From Micrasema longulum (Eukaryota > Arthropoda > Insecta > Trichoptera > Brachycentridae), in contig JAGVSM010002703.1 of assembly GCA_022494885.1 (NCBI GenBank), positions 1-64,000 on the forward strand: a stretch of 64,000 bases of DNA, given 5' to 3'. Under the pieces are notes generated by a model that saw only the letters and a list, made by a program, of their open reading frames with translations, had not been told where the DNA came from and did no database searches. This document shows, one piece after another, positions 22,901 through 37,900 of this stretch (within the stretch, counting starts at the first letter, position 1; every line of letters begins with the position of its first letter). A program made the translations under genes and the position numbers.

Positions 22901-25900
22901 TTGTATAAATTTATTGTACTGTATTCTTTTGCTCAGAGACATCTCTCATTTATCGCACCGAGAGTGTTCAATATTTTGGAAGAGCGTATTAAGCTCTCAA
23001 GGACAAAAATTATTTTCAAGAAAGGAAACTGGATTTTCCTTAGTGGGAGGGATTTGAGTAGGAAACTCCTTGATGATTTTCCAAATATTTGAGTTTACTG
23101 TTTACCATATTGATGTGCCATATACAAATAAATTATTTTTCAAAATTCTATTTCTATACTAATTTTCTACAAATAAATTTATTAATTTAAAATCTTACTT
23201 TAATATATTTTGTATGTCTTTTTAAATTTTTTTTTTTTATGTTTCTGATCCTATATTTGTGGTGATATACTCATGTGTCTGTGTCAACTAATTGCTAGTC
23301 CCATCTCAACACAGGACTTTTAGTCACATGGAGTTGGGACTTATTTCTCAAATAATGTACAATAAACTTATGTAAATAAATAAATAATAATAATAATAAT
23401 AATGAGGAAGTTCAGTGCTAAGGGAAATTGGATTTTAAAATGTTTTCTTGCACCCGGTAAAAATTAGAGCATTTAATCATACGGATTTTTAAAATCAGAA
23501 TTTACAAGGAGATGGTGAAATACCCACCCCCCCCCCCTTCAGATAAATATAAAAAATGGGAAAAATTCGACCTTGATAGTTTTTACAGTACTGAAAATCC
23601 TAATTATCTATTAAAAGTTAATATATGAATGAAAATAACTTATTGACTGCTTATGTATTTGTTTTTTTTTAAACTTTAATTAATAATTCTTTTTCTTTTC
23701 AGTTTTTTCTTTTACTTTCATGATATAGTTTACAGAGTAGTAAAAATTGGGTTGTATGTTGCACTGAGAATCGGCTTGTTGAGTCTTTAAATCTACTTCT
23801 ACCTAGAGGTCGATAAACCATGTAAATTCCCAAACTTACGTATTTTCTTCTCAGAAAGCTTCTCCATCTCTGTAAAAATATATTTTATCTGAATAAACTT
23901 CCTAAAAAGTTAAATCCAGTATTTGTGTATAAACTCATAATAGTTTTGATTAAATTTGTAACATTTTCCGTAAGATTGGAAAACAGACTTTTTAAAACAG
24001 GCATCTTTTCTGTCTTTATGAGAGCCTACTTTAACCCTTTGATGGAAAATATATTTTTTTTAAATATGTGTTTTTTCATTTTTTTTAGATGAGAGTACAG
24101 GAAGTAAAGAGACTAAGCGAGCAGTTGTCAACTTGTAGGAGGGATGCTGAAGCTGCCCATGACGAACTGTACTCAAGATTAGCCGTAGCGGAAGCAGAGA
24201 GAGAACGAGCCCAGCTCTCCTTGCAGCAGTCACAAGAACTAGTCGGTAATTACGAACATAAAATGACTCGCCTGCTATATAAAATGTGGCAGCGAGACTT
24301 ATTTTTGTAATCTCTAAGTTCAGGCATATATTAATCTACTTCGGGAATTTCACTAGTTATGTTTTCCGAGTGTGGAATACAAACCTGTTGGCTTATCTAT
24401 ACGTCACTGCACAACTCTGCTCCGGAATATCTAAGGATGAACTATAATATCTATTCATTCCAAATGAACCGGCTGGCAGACGTCTTATGCTTAAATCAGC
24501 TACATCTACGGCGATAGGAAAAGTTATTTATACCTCTACGCGACCAGCGCACTAAACTCAATGAGAATGCATTTGCGGTCGCAGATCTTATTGCATGGAA
24601 TGCTTTCCCAGGAGAAGTGCAAAACTGTGAGAGTGAAGTGACGATTCGGAAAAAACTAAAAACCCACTTGTTCTCTAAATCATTTAGATATATCTGTAGT
24701 ATGTGATTACAAAATAAATTGTTTTACTTAAGTTATCATTTCTAAGTTTAAATTAAATTGATATTCATAGAATCACTTCGTAAAGAGCCCTTAAGGTATT
24801 GTATTATGAAAATAATGCCGTATAAGTTATCTATAATAATATAATAATAATCCCTTCTAGAAATAATGATAGCCACAAGAATGTATAATACTCGTAGTTA
24901 TATTCCTTATTATATAAATATTGCAAAAATTGCTTTAATAGAATATGATGTGGTTCAACTCAGAAGGGTCCCAAATTATGGAACAGTATTCTAGTATGCT
25001 CCAGTATTCTAGGCAGTTATGTTTTATGATTTATATGTGAGATTTGATCGCTCACCAACCAGAACTTGTGACGTTTCGGACGGTGTAATTTCTAACTTTC
25101 GTTGAGATTTTCAAAATTACAAAACTTAAAAAAAAATCGTAGCGATAATAAAACATAAAGTAATTCTTTCTTTTTAACCACTAAACTTCCTCATTGAAGT
25201 ACCAATGCGGTACCCCATTATAATGATGATGATGTACTTATCTTTCTTCTGTCAGTTGTATGTTTCGCTTCCGCGCATAAGTGTCCAAAATACTTTCAGC
25301 TAATAGCAAACACCGTATTGCCGAAGTGGAGCACCAGATGTCCAGCCTGAACAGTAAGCTGGGGATCATTGCAGCGCGGAACGAGGAACTGAACGCCGAA
25401 GTGACCGCCACCACGGCCAGCCTGATGGACACACAGAGGAGACTACAGGCTGCCAAGATGAATAAAGAGTCTGCACAATCTACTGACGCACTATTCAAAG
25501 CCCAACAAGAAAGGTTAACCTATCTATATTTAAATTTGGATAAACCAATATTGTTTTTTGTTCTCCATTGTATAAAACAAAAAGCAAACAAACTATCAAG
25601 CCGTTTCTTCGTGGAGGTGGGCAGAGAAGATAGAACACCACGTCACTCTGCCTCTGCATATCTTCTCATGCACGCATGATGATTATTCCGACTTTTGACA
25701 TGTCCATCTGAGTGCCACAAGTTTAAATGCATCGAACTGAGAAAAATGACTTTAAACATTTTGACATTTGAGATTTTTCACCACAGTTCAATATAAAACA
25801 ATGTACTCAATATTGTAATATATATTCAATAACAACAATTGTTTATTAAAAAATATATTTGATTGTTAATTTTGACACTTAACAATAATGTGTTATGACT

Positions 25901-28900
25901 ATAAATAAATATCATGTTAGAATGCCATTATGCACTCGTATGCGGTTTTAATGAACTTTTTAGCTACGGCAATCTGGCACAGAAAACACACCAAAACCTA
26001 TTCAATGTCATATTGAACTCAAAACACAGTTTTTTTTTATGCTTTCAGCACCCTTGACGGGGGGTGTGATATTAAAACATGCATAAAGAACTTTTAGAAA
26101 AAGAAATATGGATTTATAAGCATTTACAGGGCTTTTGGCTGGTTTTAGTTGCCACCTTGAATGACTGAAAAATGACATGTCTCTCTTCAAGTATTTGTTG
26201 GATTTCGGTCATACCATGTCTTTCTTAGTCCTCGTCGTTTTCTGCATCCATCAACATTCATATTGTAAATTGTTTTAGCCGTTCTTTTGCTGTCAATTTA
26301 TTCTACATGTCCAAACTAACACAGCACTCCTTGATTTTGTCTTAGTTTTACCACACATTCGTCATATAAATATTCCGCTACATCACTCACTTCAACAGTT
26401 GGACCTATCTTTAAGTACATAAATAGAATACTTAGAAATAAAATAAAATGGGGTTTTTGTGATTAATAATAAGTATTTATTCCCAATCTTGAGATGGTGA
26501 GTGCAAGCCTCTAGGGTTCATATAAAAGAAAAAAGAAAATACGTAGTGTTTTAACAATAATATCAAATAATAATTCAATGAAAATAGGAACTAATTGATA
26601 ATATCAACACATCCTACGTACAACTGTGTAACTGCCTCATCCACGGTTATACGACTGTTGCATTTTTGAAATATACGTTTATCAAAATAATGAAAATGAT
26701 CTACTACACTGTCAAATAAGTACCCGGAAATTTGAAATAAAACACAAACAACTTATCAATCATCTAAATTTATTATATCCCCTTCAAAATAGGCCCCTTC
26801 TGAGGCAATACACTTCTTCCAACGAACAATCCAATCATCGAAACACTTTTTAAAGCTATATTCCGGGATGGCCTTCAGTTCTCGTTGCAAATTAGTTTTG
26901 ATGTCTTCAATGCTCTCAAAACGGGTTCCACGAAGTGGTAATTTGAGTTTTGGAAACAGGAAAAAGTTACACGGGGCCATATCTGGAGAGTACAGTGGTT
27001 GTTCGATGATATTTGTTGAATTTTTGTTCAAAAACTCGTTCACAATGATCGCTTTGTGCGCTGGTGCATTATCGTGGTGCAAAATCCAACTGTTGTTCCG
27101 CCACAAATCTGGTCTTTTGCGACGAACATTCTCTCTCAAATGCCTCATAACGCCAAGATAATATTCTTTATTGACGGTTTGGCCCTCCGGTAAAAATTCC
27201 GAATGAACAACACCACGAATATCGAAGAAAACGGTCAGCATCACCTTGATTTTCGATTTGCTTCGGCGCGGTTTTTTCGGTTTCGGCTCATTTTTGGTGC
27301 GCCATTCTGATGATTGTTGACTTGTTTGCATGTCGTACTCGAAAACCCATGTCTCGTCACCAGTTATGATACGTTTGATGAACGTTGGATCGGAATTTAC
27401 GCGTTTAAGCATGTCTTCAGCCACCTTACTGCGATTCACTTTTTGAAGAAAATTCAGATCTTTTGGCACCAATCGCGCTGCGACTTTCCGCATACTCAAA
27501 ACATCAACTAAAATATGACGAGCGGTCTCATGAGACATGTTCATTTCTTGGGCTATCTCTCGCAAACTATAATGACGATTTTTGAGCACCATTTCCTTTA
27601 TTTTGTCGACGTTTTCTTCAGTTGAAGAGGTCGAAGGCCGTCCTGAACGTGGCAAATCGTTCACTTCTTCTCGCCCCTCTTTGAACGATTTATACCAATC
27701 GTAAACTTGAGTTTTCGACATGGTTGAATCACCAAATGTTTTTTTCAACATTTCCAACGTTTTGGCACAAGAAATTTCGTTTGAAACACAAAATTTCACA
27801 CAAACTCTTTGTTCGATATTTTTATCCATAGTAAAAATCGCAACGCACACAAAAGGTTGACTTGTTCCTAATGACGCCGTAACCAAACTAAATGACACAT
27901 AGCAATAAAAATTCACAGAATAGTGGCTGACAGTTGTGCCAACCTGGGAAAATTTTTTTTTTTAAATATTCTCAGAGGGAAAATTTAAAATGAGAATTTC
28001 CGGGTACTTATTTGACAAAAGGTAATATTAATGTTGTGACAGCGATACATAAACAAATATAAGACCGTATTTTATTACAATTTTTTGGTAAAAGCTGTGT
28101 TAGTGAACAATTTAGGGGAAGATATCAAATGAAGTACCGAGTAAAACTATGTAACTAGGCAGATACTCGTGAAACATTTCAACGAATCCCATTGAATAAG
28201 CCTGTATCAGCAACTTACAGTATTGATGACAGGTTACGTAGCAAAGTATAGTAGCGTAAGTGTGTATGTGTGATAAAACAAAAACTAGTGTTCTCAGAAA
28301 GAACATTTATTTTTTATCTTATTAAATAACTCAATTAAAAGCGTTATGCCAAATTTCACAGCTTTACTACGTAAGAACAGCGAAATATCACGAGTTTATT
28401 TTTAAAAAATCTTTAAAACGCTCTCCTTTAAAATTTACTTTTTTCAGTTACACAGTTGTACTTAGGATGTGTCGATATTAGATTAAATAAATATGCAGCG
28501 ATAGAGAGCATTTTTGAGAAGGGGATATGAAAGTCTAGGCATTTTCGGGGCTTGACTGGTTTAAGTGATCGCATTACAGAATGTGCAACATTCATCATTC
28601 TGCCTATGTTTAAATATTACATTTCTTCAATTTTTCCATCTGTTGATTTTTTAAATATTTTATTTTGATCTTTTTTTGCAAACATAATTCATCTCAAACT
28701 CTTGTACTTGAAAAGGAATCTACATTTTAAATATCGTAGCAATATCTCGTAAAATAGTATAATATAAAATTATGTAATACAGTTTTCATGTGTACAAATT
28801 AATAAATATTTTTTTTATTGTAGGTACAAAGAGGACACTAATCATCTAGAAAAGGATTTAATGAAAGTCAGAAACAAACTGCAGGAAAAGGTAACAAAAT

Positions 28901-31900
28901 ATTATATTGGAGTTTTACCTACCATTAAAACTGTTAATTTATATTGATTAAAATTTATTTAAACGCCCTATAGGCTTTTACATACATAAATATACACTCC
29001 AAAATGTATTTTACAAAATGTAAAGTGAAAGAAATCAAAATGTAATAAAATAAATATAAAACAACTTTGTTTTTAAGCACTTTTTTTCTACCGACCGCTT
29101 TCAAAGCTACACATGCTTCTTTATCAAGGTATACTTAACTAATTAATTCTATCCTATTTTATTTTTACAGTGATAACTAAAGTATTACATTATTGATACT
29201 TATGGAGCTAGTAATTCAAGTGTTTTTGTCATGTTGTTCTTTTAATGATGGGAAGTGTGAAGTGAGATAGATACGATCTTTAAAACTAGACAGGAGTAGA
29301 CTAAAGGAAATATTGTTTATTGGTTATTTATTATTTTTTTCTCACTATGAATCGCTTTTTTAATTTCTAAGATTTGTTAAAAACAAGGTTGTTTTATATT
29401 TAATTTATTGTAATGAATATTAATAAAGTTAGTGCTTCAAATAAAAAAAATATAAATGTATGTAATAATTATATTTATAATATTTGGAATCATCCAAAAT
29501 TTAAGGTTACTTAAATCAAAAATAAAAACAATAGGTGAATATAAAAATAAATTAAGTAGGACAGAAAAAAACCACGTTTGCATATTAGTAATAAATATAT
29601 ACATATTATGTATATTGAGTCCATATTATGATAACTTTAATTTACTTTCCCATTGTCCTTTGTTTTTATCGTCCATACCTGGGTCAATGTCTTACTTTAT
29701 GGTTGCTCTGTACATTTCTGACGATTTTTTATCCTGATCATCCATGGATTTTGTTTTTCAAAAGGCTCATAATGCATCAGGTAAGTCTTACCTGTATTAT
29801 GTGTTCTAAATTAATTTCTGGAACACATATTATGAGTTATCTCCTGGTGACGCTTTTATTTGATATTTGATATTAATTGATTGAAAGAGACTTGCTACAG
29901 AGGAATCTTTTGATGCTGTATGACTTAGCAGATCTCTACGATCATATTTCCTGAAGGTATTTTCACTTTTGGGTAGTTTTCTAATGGCTCTTGAGAGCTT
30001 TAATCGCGCTTGTCTACTTCACAAGGCATCCGCTGCTGTCTGTTCATCGGCAGTTCATGTCAAAACTACTGAACGCGGACCTGACTCGGGAGGATGCACA
30101 GGAGCTGGCTCTTGTGGACACCATGTGCTCCAACTAGCTACAACTTTTACATGTTTCAAAATATTACAATGTTTAATTGACATTGGAAGCATTTTATATA
30201 CCTAAATAATTAATAAAGGATAAATTATTGTCTTAACCTAAATTCAAAGTAGGTGTAGTTTAATTGACCTTTTTGTTTAAGTATCTTCCTTTAGAGTCTT
30301 ACTTTTCATTTGAACAAAAACTTCATATTGACGTACAAATCATGATACGCAGTTGACAAACGTTTAGAAACAATAAAGTTGTAATATCATCAAATTGTGA
30401 TGTTTAAAACATAATAGAAATATTTAAAGTTATAAAAAAGATAGTTTGAAAAGTTGTCATAAAAATGGAAAAAAAAATGCCGCGATCTATATATTTTTTT
30501 TTTTTTTAAGTTTTATTCATTTTAACAAATAAGTAACATACATAATTGTATTTTTGTTCCCGCAAAGCCGAAGCTTGTCTGCGGATTACATTACATTTTT
30601 TTAAATTTATAAGTACATAGTTTAATAATAATTGAAGAATAAAATATATTTATACACTTAAGTTTCACTTGCTATTTAATAATTTTTTGATTATTTTTTA
30701 AAATGAAATTAGGTTTTTTTCTTCACGATTTTTGGCTGGTATTAAATTGTACAGTTTTGGTACTACACTACCCATTGTTCTGTCACCATAGTAGTTTTTC
30801 TGTCGTGGTACCATCAGCTGCTGTGCCGATACTTGTCGGGTCATGATCTGGTGGTTTATTTTGGATTTAAAATTGCAATCGAGGAAATGATCTGTCATTA
30901 TCTTATACTGACACTGTTAATTGGCAAAACGTTAACAAAATCAAATAATATTTTATTGTTGTCTTTTGCCTCATTCTTTATTTTTACAGGTACGATAATG
31001 TTGTTTTTAGTGATGCCATAGAAAAAAAGTGATACCGTATAAATAAAATTTCCCAACATGTAGGGGAAAAATTATATTATGCAAATTCAAAATTCTATTT
31101 TCGTTTTTTTTTTATTTACACGTAAAATATTTTTAACATGCCGTTTTTAAATCAAATAAAAAAACAGATTACATAATATTGTTTGAAAAAATGTATAAAT
31201 ATTTTTAGTGAAATCATTGAAAATAGGAATTAAAATATTGTCAATGTCCACTTATCACCATTTTTACTATTTTTCTGCAAGTATATGTACACTTTAGTGT
31301 AGCAAATCAATTTTATTTTTATGAAATTCCTAATTTTTCCACACATTTTTTTCTTGCTCCCTTGAAAAACGTAAGAAGGTGGTTTTACTGTACTTAACTA
31401 TTCTACAATACAATCATTTTTGTTTTCCCAATTCAATACAATTTTTCTGCAGGAAAATGAAAACCTGATTTTGGAGTCACGATATCGGGATTTAGAAAGG
31501 TCAAAAGAGGAGCTCCTCATTGAGAAAGGTTCTACGATTAACAAATTAGCAATGGAGTTAGAAGAGGCTCAACACAGATTAGCTGCCAATGAATCTGCTG
31601 ACCTCAAGGAGAAAATCTCTCAATTGATTGTTGAAAGAAACACAGCAAGAATGCAATTCAAAGACATGGCGGTTAGTATTATTTTTATAATTTATTTATT
31701 TATACAGTCTATTTAGTTACAATAACATAATGGCCATTTTTAAAAAAAATAAGTATGATTAAAAGAAAATTTGACCAAAAAGAATAACTAAAGCAGGACA
31801 AAAAAAAAGACCTCGAGACAAGGTATGGTCTAAATTTGTTGCAACAGAGGTGGAAAACGTTTTTGAGAAGGGAATATGGAAGCCTAGATATTTACAGGGC

Positions 31901-34900
31901 TTATGACCTGTCATTGACCGGTTTAAGTGGCCACTTTACACACTGTAACATTCACCATTCTCCCTATGTTTAAACATCCACATTTCCTCTACTCTTCCAT
32001 CTGTTGACTTTTGCGAAGTAAAAGAGCTGAAACCTTTATCATGTTAGTGAGATTCACCCAGTTGAACTATTTCCCGTACTAGGCAACGCCTAAATACAAT
32101 CTTCCATTTTTTTTCTTCTTTTTTTCCTTTTGATTTCCTCCCTAGGGAGTTATTTAGATCTTAATTTGTTGCAACAGAGATGGAAAACATTTTTGATACT
32201 TCCATATTCCCTTCTCAAAAATGTTTTCCATCTCTTTTGCAACAAATTTAGATCTTCTAAATAACTCCCTAGGGAGGAAATCTAGCCTGTCTACAAATAT
32301 TTGGACATACTTAAAGCATTGTTGAAGGTATAGTCTATTTAATAAGACTTGCACTAAAAAAGTTTAGATCCTTTCTCGAATATACAATATGACACAATCT
32401 GAACATTGGTGTAGTCAATACTAAAAGCCAATTACGTTTTAACTAAATCTTATTTTTGCGCTAAATTGAATGAAAATCAATAAAAACAGTGAGTGGTTAT
32501 AGAAATGAATTATTGTTTATTGTATCTTAATTTTTAAATAGTGCTTTTAAAAAATGGTGACAAAGATCTATCACTTTCAAGGGTGTGATTATGAACGCTC
32601 TCACGGGCGCAGAAAATGCTTTGTTAATGCGTAATTAATATGTAAATTACGTTACAGAGCGTTCAAAATAGCAGCCCAAAGAATAGACGCAAATTTGGTA
32701 CAAGATCGTTTACATCACTTAAAATATCTGGAGCCTTCCATATACCTCTCTATGCCTACTGAGTAGGAAACTCCAAAAACCAATACATAGTATTACTAAT
32801 ACGCATTATTTAATCAATATTTGAAAATCAAATCTATTTTTTGCACCAAATTATTTTGAAACCACGTTTACCATTAATGATGAGTAGGTATATTGGGTAA
32901 AACAGGAGTTTGGTGTATTTATTTTTTGCGTATCCATTAAAGTGTACAACCTACTTCCATTGTCTGTAAGGACAATTAGTAAGTACTTTATTATATTGCT
33001 ATCAAGATTTTTAAAATTAAATGTACAATGCAGCACGCCTCCCAATAAGGAACTTCAGCCTTACGGGAAATTAGATACAAAAAATGTTTTCTTACACGCG
33101 GTAAAAAATAGAGCATTAAAAAAAATATTAAATACAGCAAAGTTTCTTAAAAATAAAGGATTTAAAAAAATATATAAAAACCATGTACTTTGAACGACGC
33201 CACTAGTTTATATGAATCAACCAATGATAAGAGAGTTGTGGAAGATTTCTGTTTACTTACCGTCAACGGACCAATCGGCAAAACTAACCGAGAAGAGGTG
33301 GAAGAGAACTTGAGATGTCAAACGCGGAGTATATCAGAAATACAAAACTTAAAAAAATTATAGTACTGATAATATGATACATAGAAATTTCTAAAAATAT
33401 TTTTTGGCTTAGTTTTACAATTTATTAACAAATAAAAAAACACTGAACTTCGTCATTACAATGTACGTATATGATTAGGTATTTACAAAACAATGTTTTA
33501 AAAAAAGTGCACAATAAATTTTATTGTACAACATATCCATAAAAACAATAGTAGTAACTAATACACATTATGATACATAGAGAGAAGAGTCTAAAATTGG
33601 TAATCCCAGCATAGAAAAGATCCACCTCTCTCGGTAAGCTGTTCAACAGACCAATTATCCTCCCCACAGGTATCATCAGATAGAACAAAGGTCTGTGTTG
33701 CCTAGCTCTTCAATTGTTGCTTGGTACATATACTTTTATGCTCCAAAATTTTGGTATTATAAATTAACCCATTCAGAAGTTTAAAGGCCATCATAAGCAA
33801 GGCAATGCTCCCTCTGCCCCGCAAACTTGTGATACCGAGCATACGTAAAAGGAACAATGATGAGTAATGGATAATAGGTATTGAGGTGAGTTGCGCACGG
33901 ATTGATGGGTGGGGTGGATCAGGCCTAATAGGTAGAAAAGAGTTTAGTTTTGTGAGTTTTATAAGATTTTTTATTTTTATTAAATTTTTTGTTTTTTTTA
34001 CAATATACATAAGAGGTAAAACAGAGTATTCAAAAATAAAGGATAATTACATAGCAATAAAATACATATCAATAGTAAAAATAGTAAACAAAAAAATCCC
34101 ACAAAGGCGTGGCCTGTTCGTGGGTATACAAGAAAATGTTAATGAATTTTTGCTCCTATAATAAATCAACAGTTATAATATTTTTGTGTAACGTAAGAAA
34201 GAGAAAATAAAATATTCTGTGAAAGATTATATAGTAAATTTTTTTTATAGTAATTAAAAGAAAATAAAAAATATAAAAAAAACATTAAAATATTCCTTAT
34301 TATTAAAGGGCAACAAAATATATCATAGAAAAAAAGAGTTCATATCTTTAGTTTGAATCCAGGATAGTGCGTGCCTTTTAAAAGAAGGATTATGTTCAAG
34401 GTATATTTCAGATTATGTTTAGTAAGGCATGTGTCCCTCGGCACAGGGCTCCCCAGTGAGGAAACATTATCTTTAATGTAAATAATTAAAAAAGCATACG
34501 TTGTGAAAGAATCAATAGTTTTTAAATGTACATATTTTCTTCAGGGTAAGCTAGAGGCGACTGCAACAGAACTCGTGGACTATAGAACTAAATTTATCAG
34601 ATTACAAGAAGAGCAATCTGAATTGGAGGCTGTTCTCGAACAATTGTCCGAAGGAAGAGAATCGGATTCTTTCGTTCAACTTAGATCATCTAAAACTGGT
34701 AATTCAATCAATTATAGTAAGTAATCCCAGATTCAGTATACTTTAGGAGAGACTATCGTGGTATGCCCTACCAGGACATGTGGGTATGCAGATACTGTAG
34801 ATATGTTTATTTCATCACCATCATCAAACCCTAATCTGCACCTGATAGTGCATAGGGCACTGCATTTATCTCGATCATTTCTTACAGGGATCCAAAGTGA

Positions 34901-37900
34901 TCAATCTTACGCTTCAAATGCCAATCCAGGGACAGTGAAATATTGCCATGTAAAACCACCTTAACAAATATATTCTCAATTTTTTACCCCTCTACAAAAA
35001 TGTCTAATTTATTTATAGATAATTAAACTTATATAATAAATACACTGCAGCATAGTAGGTAGTCATGTTTAATTATTATTTTGCGCTACATATAAAAATG
35101 TCTGCCTTAAAATGGGTTGCACCTAGTCAGGCAAACATAAAAATGTAGCAGATTATAAAAATTGTTATGTTAATAAACCATAACTATTTATTACTATATA
35201 ATAACTCCCTTGGAAGGAAATCCAACTTGTCTACAATAATTTGGACAAACACAAAATATTGTTCATTACTATTTAATAATGATATGCATTTGCCTTTGTT
35301 TTCTTATTCCAGTCTTAAATTTCTGGAATGTTTTTTGTAGGGCGGGGATTTTCTTCTCAAGCAGATAAAGTGGCGTTACTTCGAAACGAGCTATCAAAGA
35401 CTTTGGCTGCACAAAAACTTAAAAAGGAACAAATTGAAAAATTAAATAAAACCATTCAGCAAAAGTGAGTCAGTCATATTTTCCAGAATATTCACAATTT
35501 TAAATTATTATTTTTTTTAAATCTCCAACTTACAGGTTGGGCCATGAGTGCCTATTTCTAATATCCACCATCTCCACCAACTGAAAATAATTTCCCTCGG
35601 CTGCTTATTAATCAACAAGTACTCTTCTTCTTCGTTTTTTGCTTTTTCATCTCCCTACTGGGTGTTCTAGCCTTACCAAAAACAAGTATGTACTCTTAAT
35701 ATGTGTATTTTATTTCTAAATCTGTATCTAAAGCATTACACATTGATTGTCTTTTTTTTCTTGCACCATGAAAAGCCAGGAGGTCCAATTACAGTAGTGA
35801 ATTATAGCTCAAAACACCCAAACTTGAGAAAAATCACTTTTTTTGTGTTCTCACCGGGAATCGAACTCAAAACCTTCCGTGCATGAGTCAAGTATCTTAG
35901 CCATAACACTTGAGAGGCCACCGATGTGAGTGCAATTTTGAAAATGGATTCCAATAAAAAAAAAAACTGTAAAATTATCCCGTATGGAGATGCTACATAT
36001 TGAAAATACGAGTAGATAACTCATCCATATAAGTTTCATTTGGGTTTTTTATATGTAAAATCTATTTTACCTCTTACAGGGACCAGTTAATAGAAACATT
36101 CAAAGATGCTGAAGTAAGATTAAAAAAAGAAATAGAAAATCTAAAAGCTTCCGAGCAAAAAAAAATATCTCAGTTGAAATCCTTGCAAAACCAATTTGAA
36201 GAACACAATGTATCTTGCCGCCCGGAACTTTTGGATGATTTAAAATTAAAATGTGCGCAACAGGAAGCTGAATTGGGAAAAACAATGTCGGAATTATCAT
36301 CTGTAAGTCAATCAATATCTGTAATAGTACGAACATCGCTCAGGGACACTCGATTATATAACAAGGGAAGGAATAATTTACATATTATGTGTATTAAAGG
36401 ATTACTGGCAATAAGTTATTTATTCTACATAGCTATATCTATTCATTATAACGTCTTAACGCTGGTGTCCTAAAGACAGAACAAAAACCACTAATATTTT
36501 CCGTCACACACAGAATCAAAACTTATGAATTTAAAAGATTTGTTAGGAAAAATTATGAATCTAAAAGATTTGTAAAAAATAAAACCAAATTAACAGTAAA
36601 AACCACTGTAAAGACAGGTGAACAGTATAAAGTAAATGTAAACAAAGCTTGAAAGTTAGTAATATTTATTTATTTAAGTTTATTACACATTTTTTGAGAC
36701 AAGTCCCAACTCCATGGGACTAAAAGTCCTGTGTTGAGTAATTAATTAACACAGACATACGAATATATCACCATTTTTAAATAAATACATGGCACATCAA
36801 TATGGTAAACAGCAAACTCAAACATTCGGAAAAACATCAAGGAGTTTCCACTCAAATCCCTTCCACGGAGGAAAATCCAGTCCTTAACTCCTCTCTTGAA
36901 AAAAGTTTTTTGTCCTTGAGAGCTAAATACTTATGCAGTGAAATGGTTTCTGATAGAGCAGCTTGAATCTTATAATAATATAGAAGAAAATTACGCCCCC
37001 CCCCCCCTCCCTCTTTATATAATATTGTGTATGTTCAATTATTTTTATAGCTACTCTCCAAATACTCTAGTTTGGAAGAAAAGTATGAAGAAATAAGTTC
37101 CGATGGAAACAAAAGAAATTCATTGGATAGACTTACACACATGGAAATAGTCAAAGAAAGGGATAAACTTTCTTACCAACTCAAAGACGCTCAAAAACAA
37201 ATAGAGGAATTCAAAAATTTGTATGTTGAGGTATGTAACTATGATACTTTATATATATAATTACCACTTTATTTTTTAATAATTTAATAACCAACTAGTT
37301 TCGGCAAAAACATCATACCTTCTTCAGGGTTAGTTACAAACCATCATAATATATATATATATATATAATGTAGTTAATTATCGACCCATTTCTCTTCTTC
37401 CCATTTTTAGTAAAATCCTTGAAAATATAGTAACTGATCAGCTCTTCGATGTTATAAAACCACATATTAATCCCAATCAACATGGATTCTATAAGAAACG
37501 GTCAGTTGAATCAAATCTTTGTGAATTTACCGATATTGTTTTGAATGTAATGAATGCAGGTTTTCAGGTAGACATTTTATATATGGATTATTCAAAGGCT
37601 TTCGATAAAAGAAGTCATTCGGTCTTGCTTCGCAAGCTTTGGAACATTGGTGTATGGGGAAATCTGTATCGTTGGAAATGTTCCTACATTAGTAACCGCA
37701 GTCAATCGATCTCACTCAAAGGATTGAATTCATCATTTAAACCAATCCCATCAGGTGTCCCTCAAGGTTCGCATCTTGGACCCTTATTTTTTACTATTTA
37801 TATCAATGATATAAGTTTATGCATTCAAAACTCAATTTTTTTGCTATACACTGATGACAATAAAGTATTTAAAATTGTGTCTTCAATAAATGATTGCGAA

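Noticed and set aside
27829..27916. Upstream 29-codon extension of the mariner transposase
   Set aside because: Family members start at the MDKN-like position; the extension is hydrophobic and lies in the untranslated region next to the terminal repeat.
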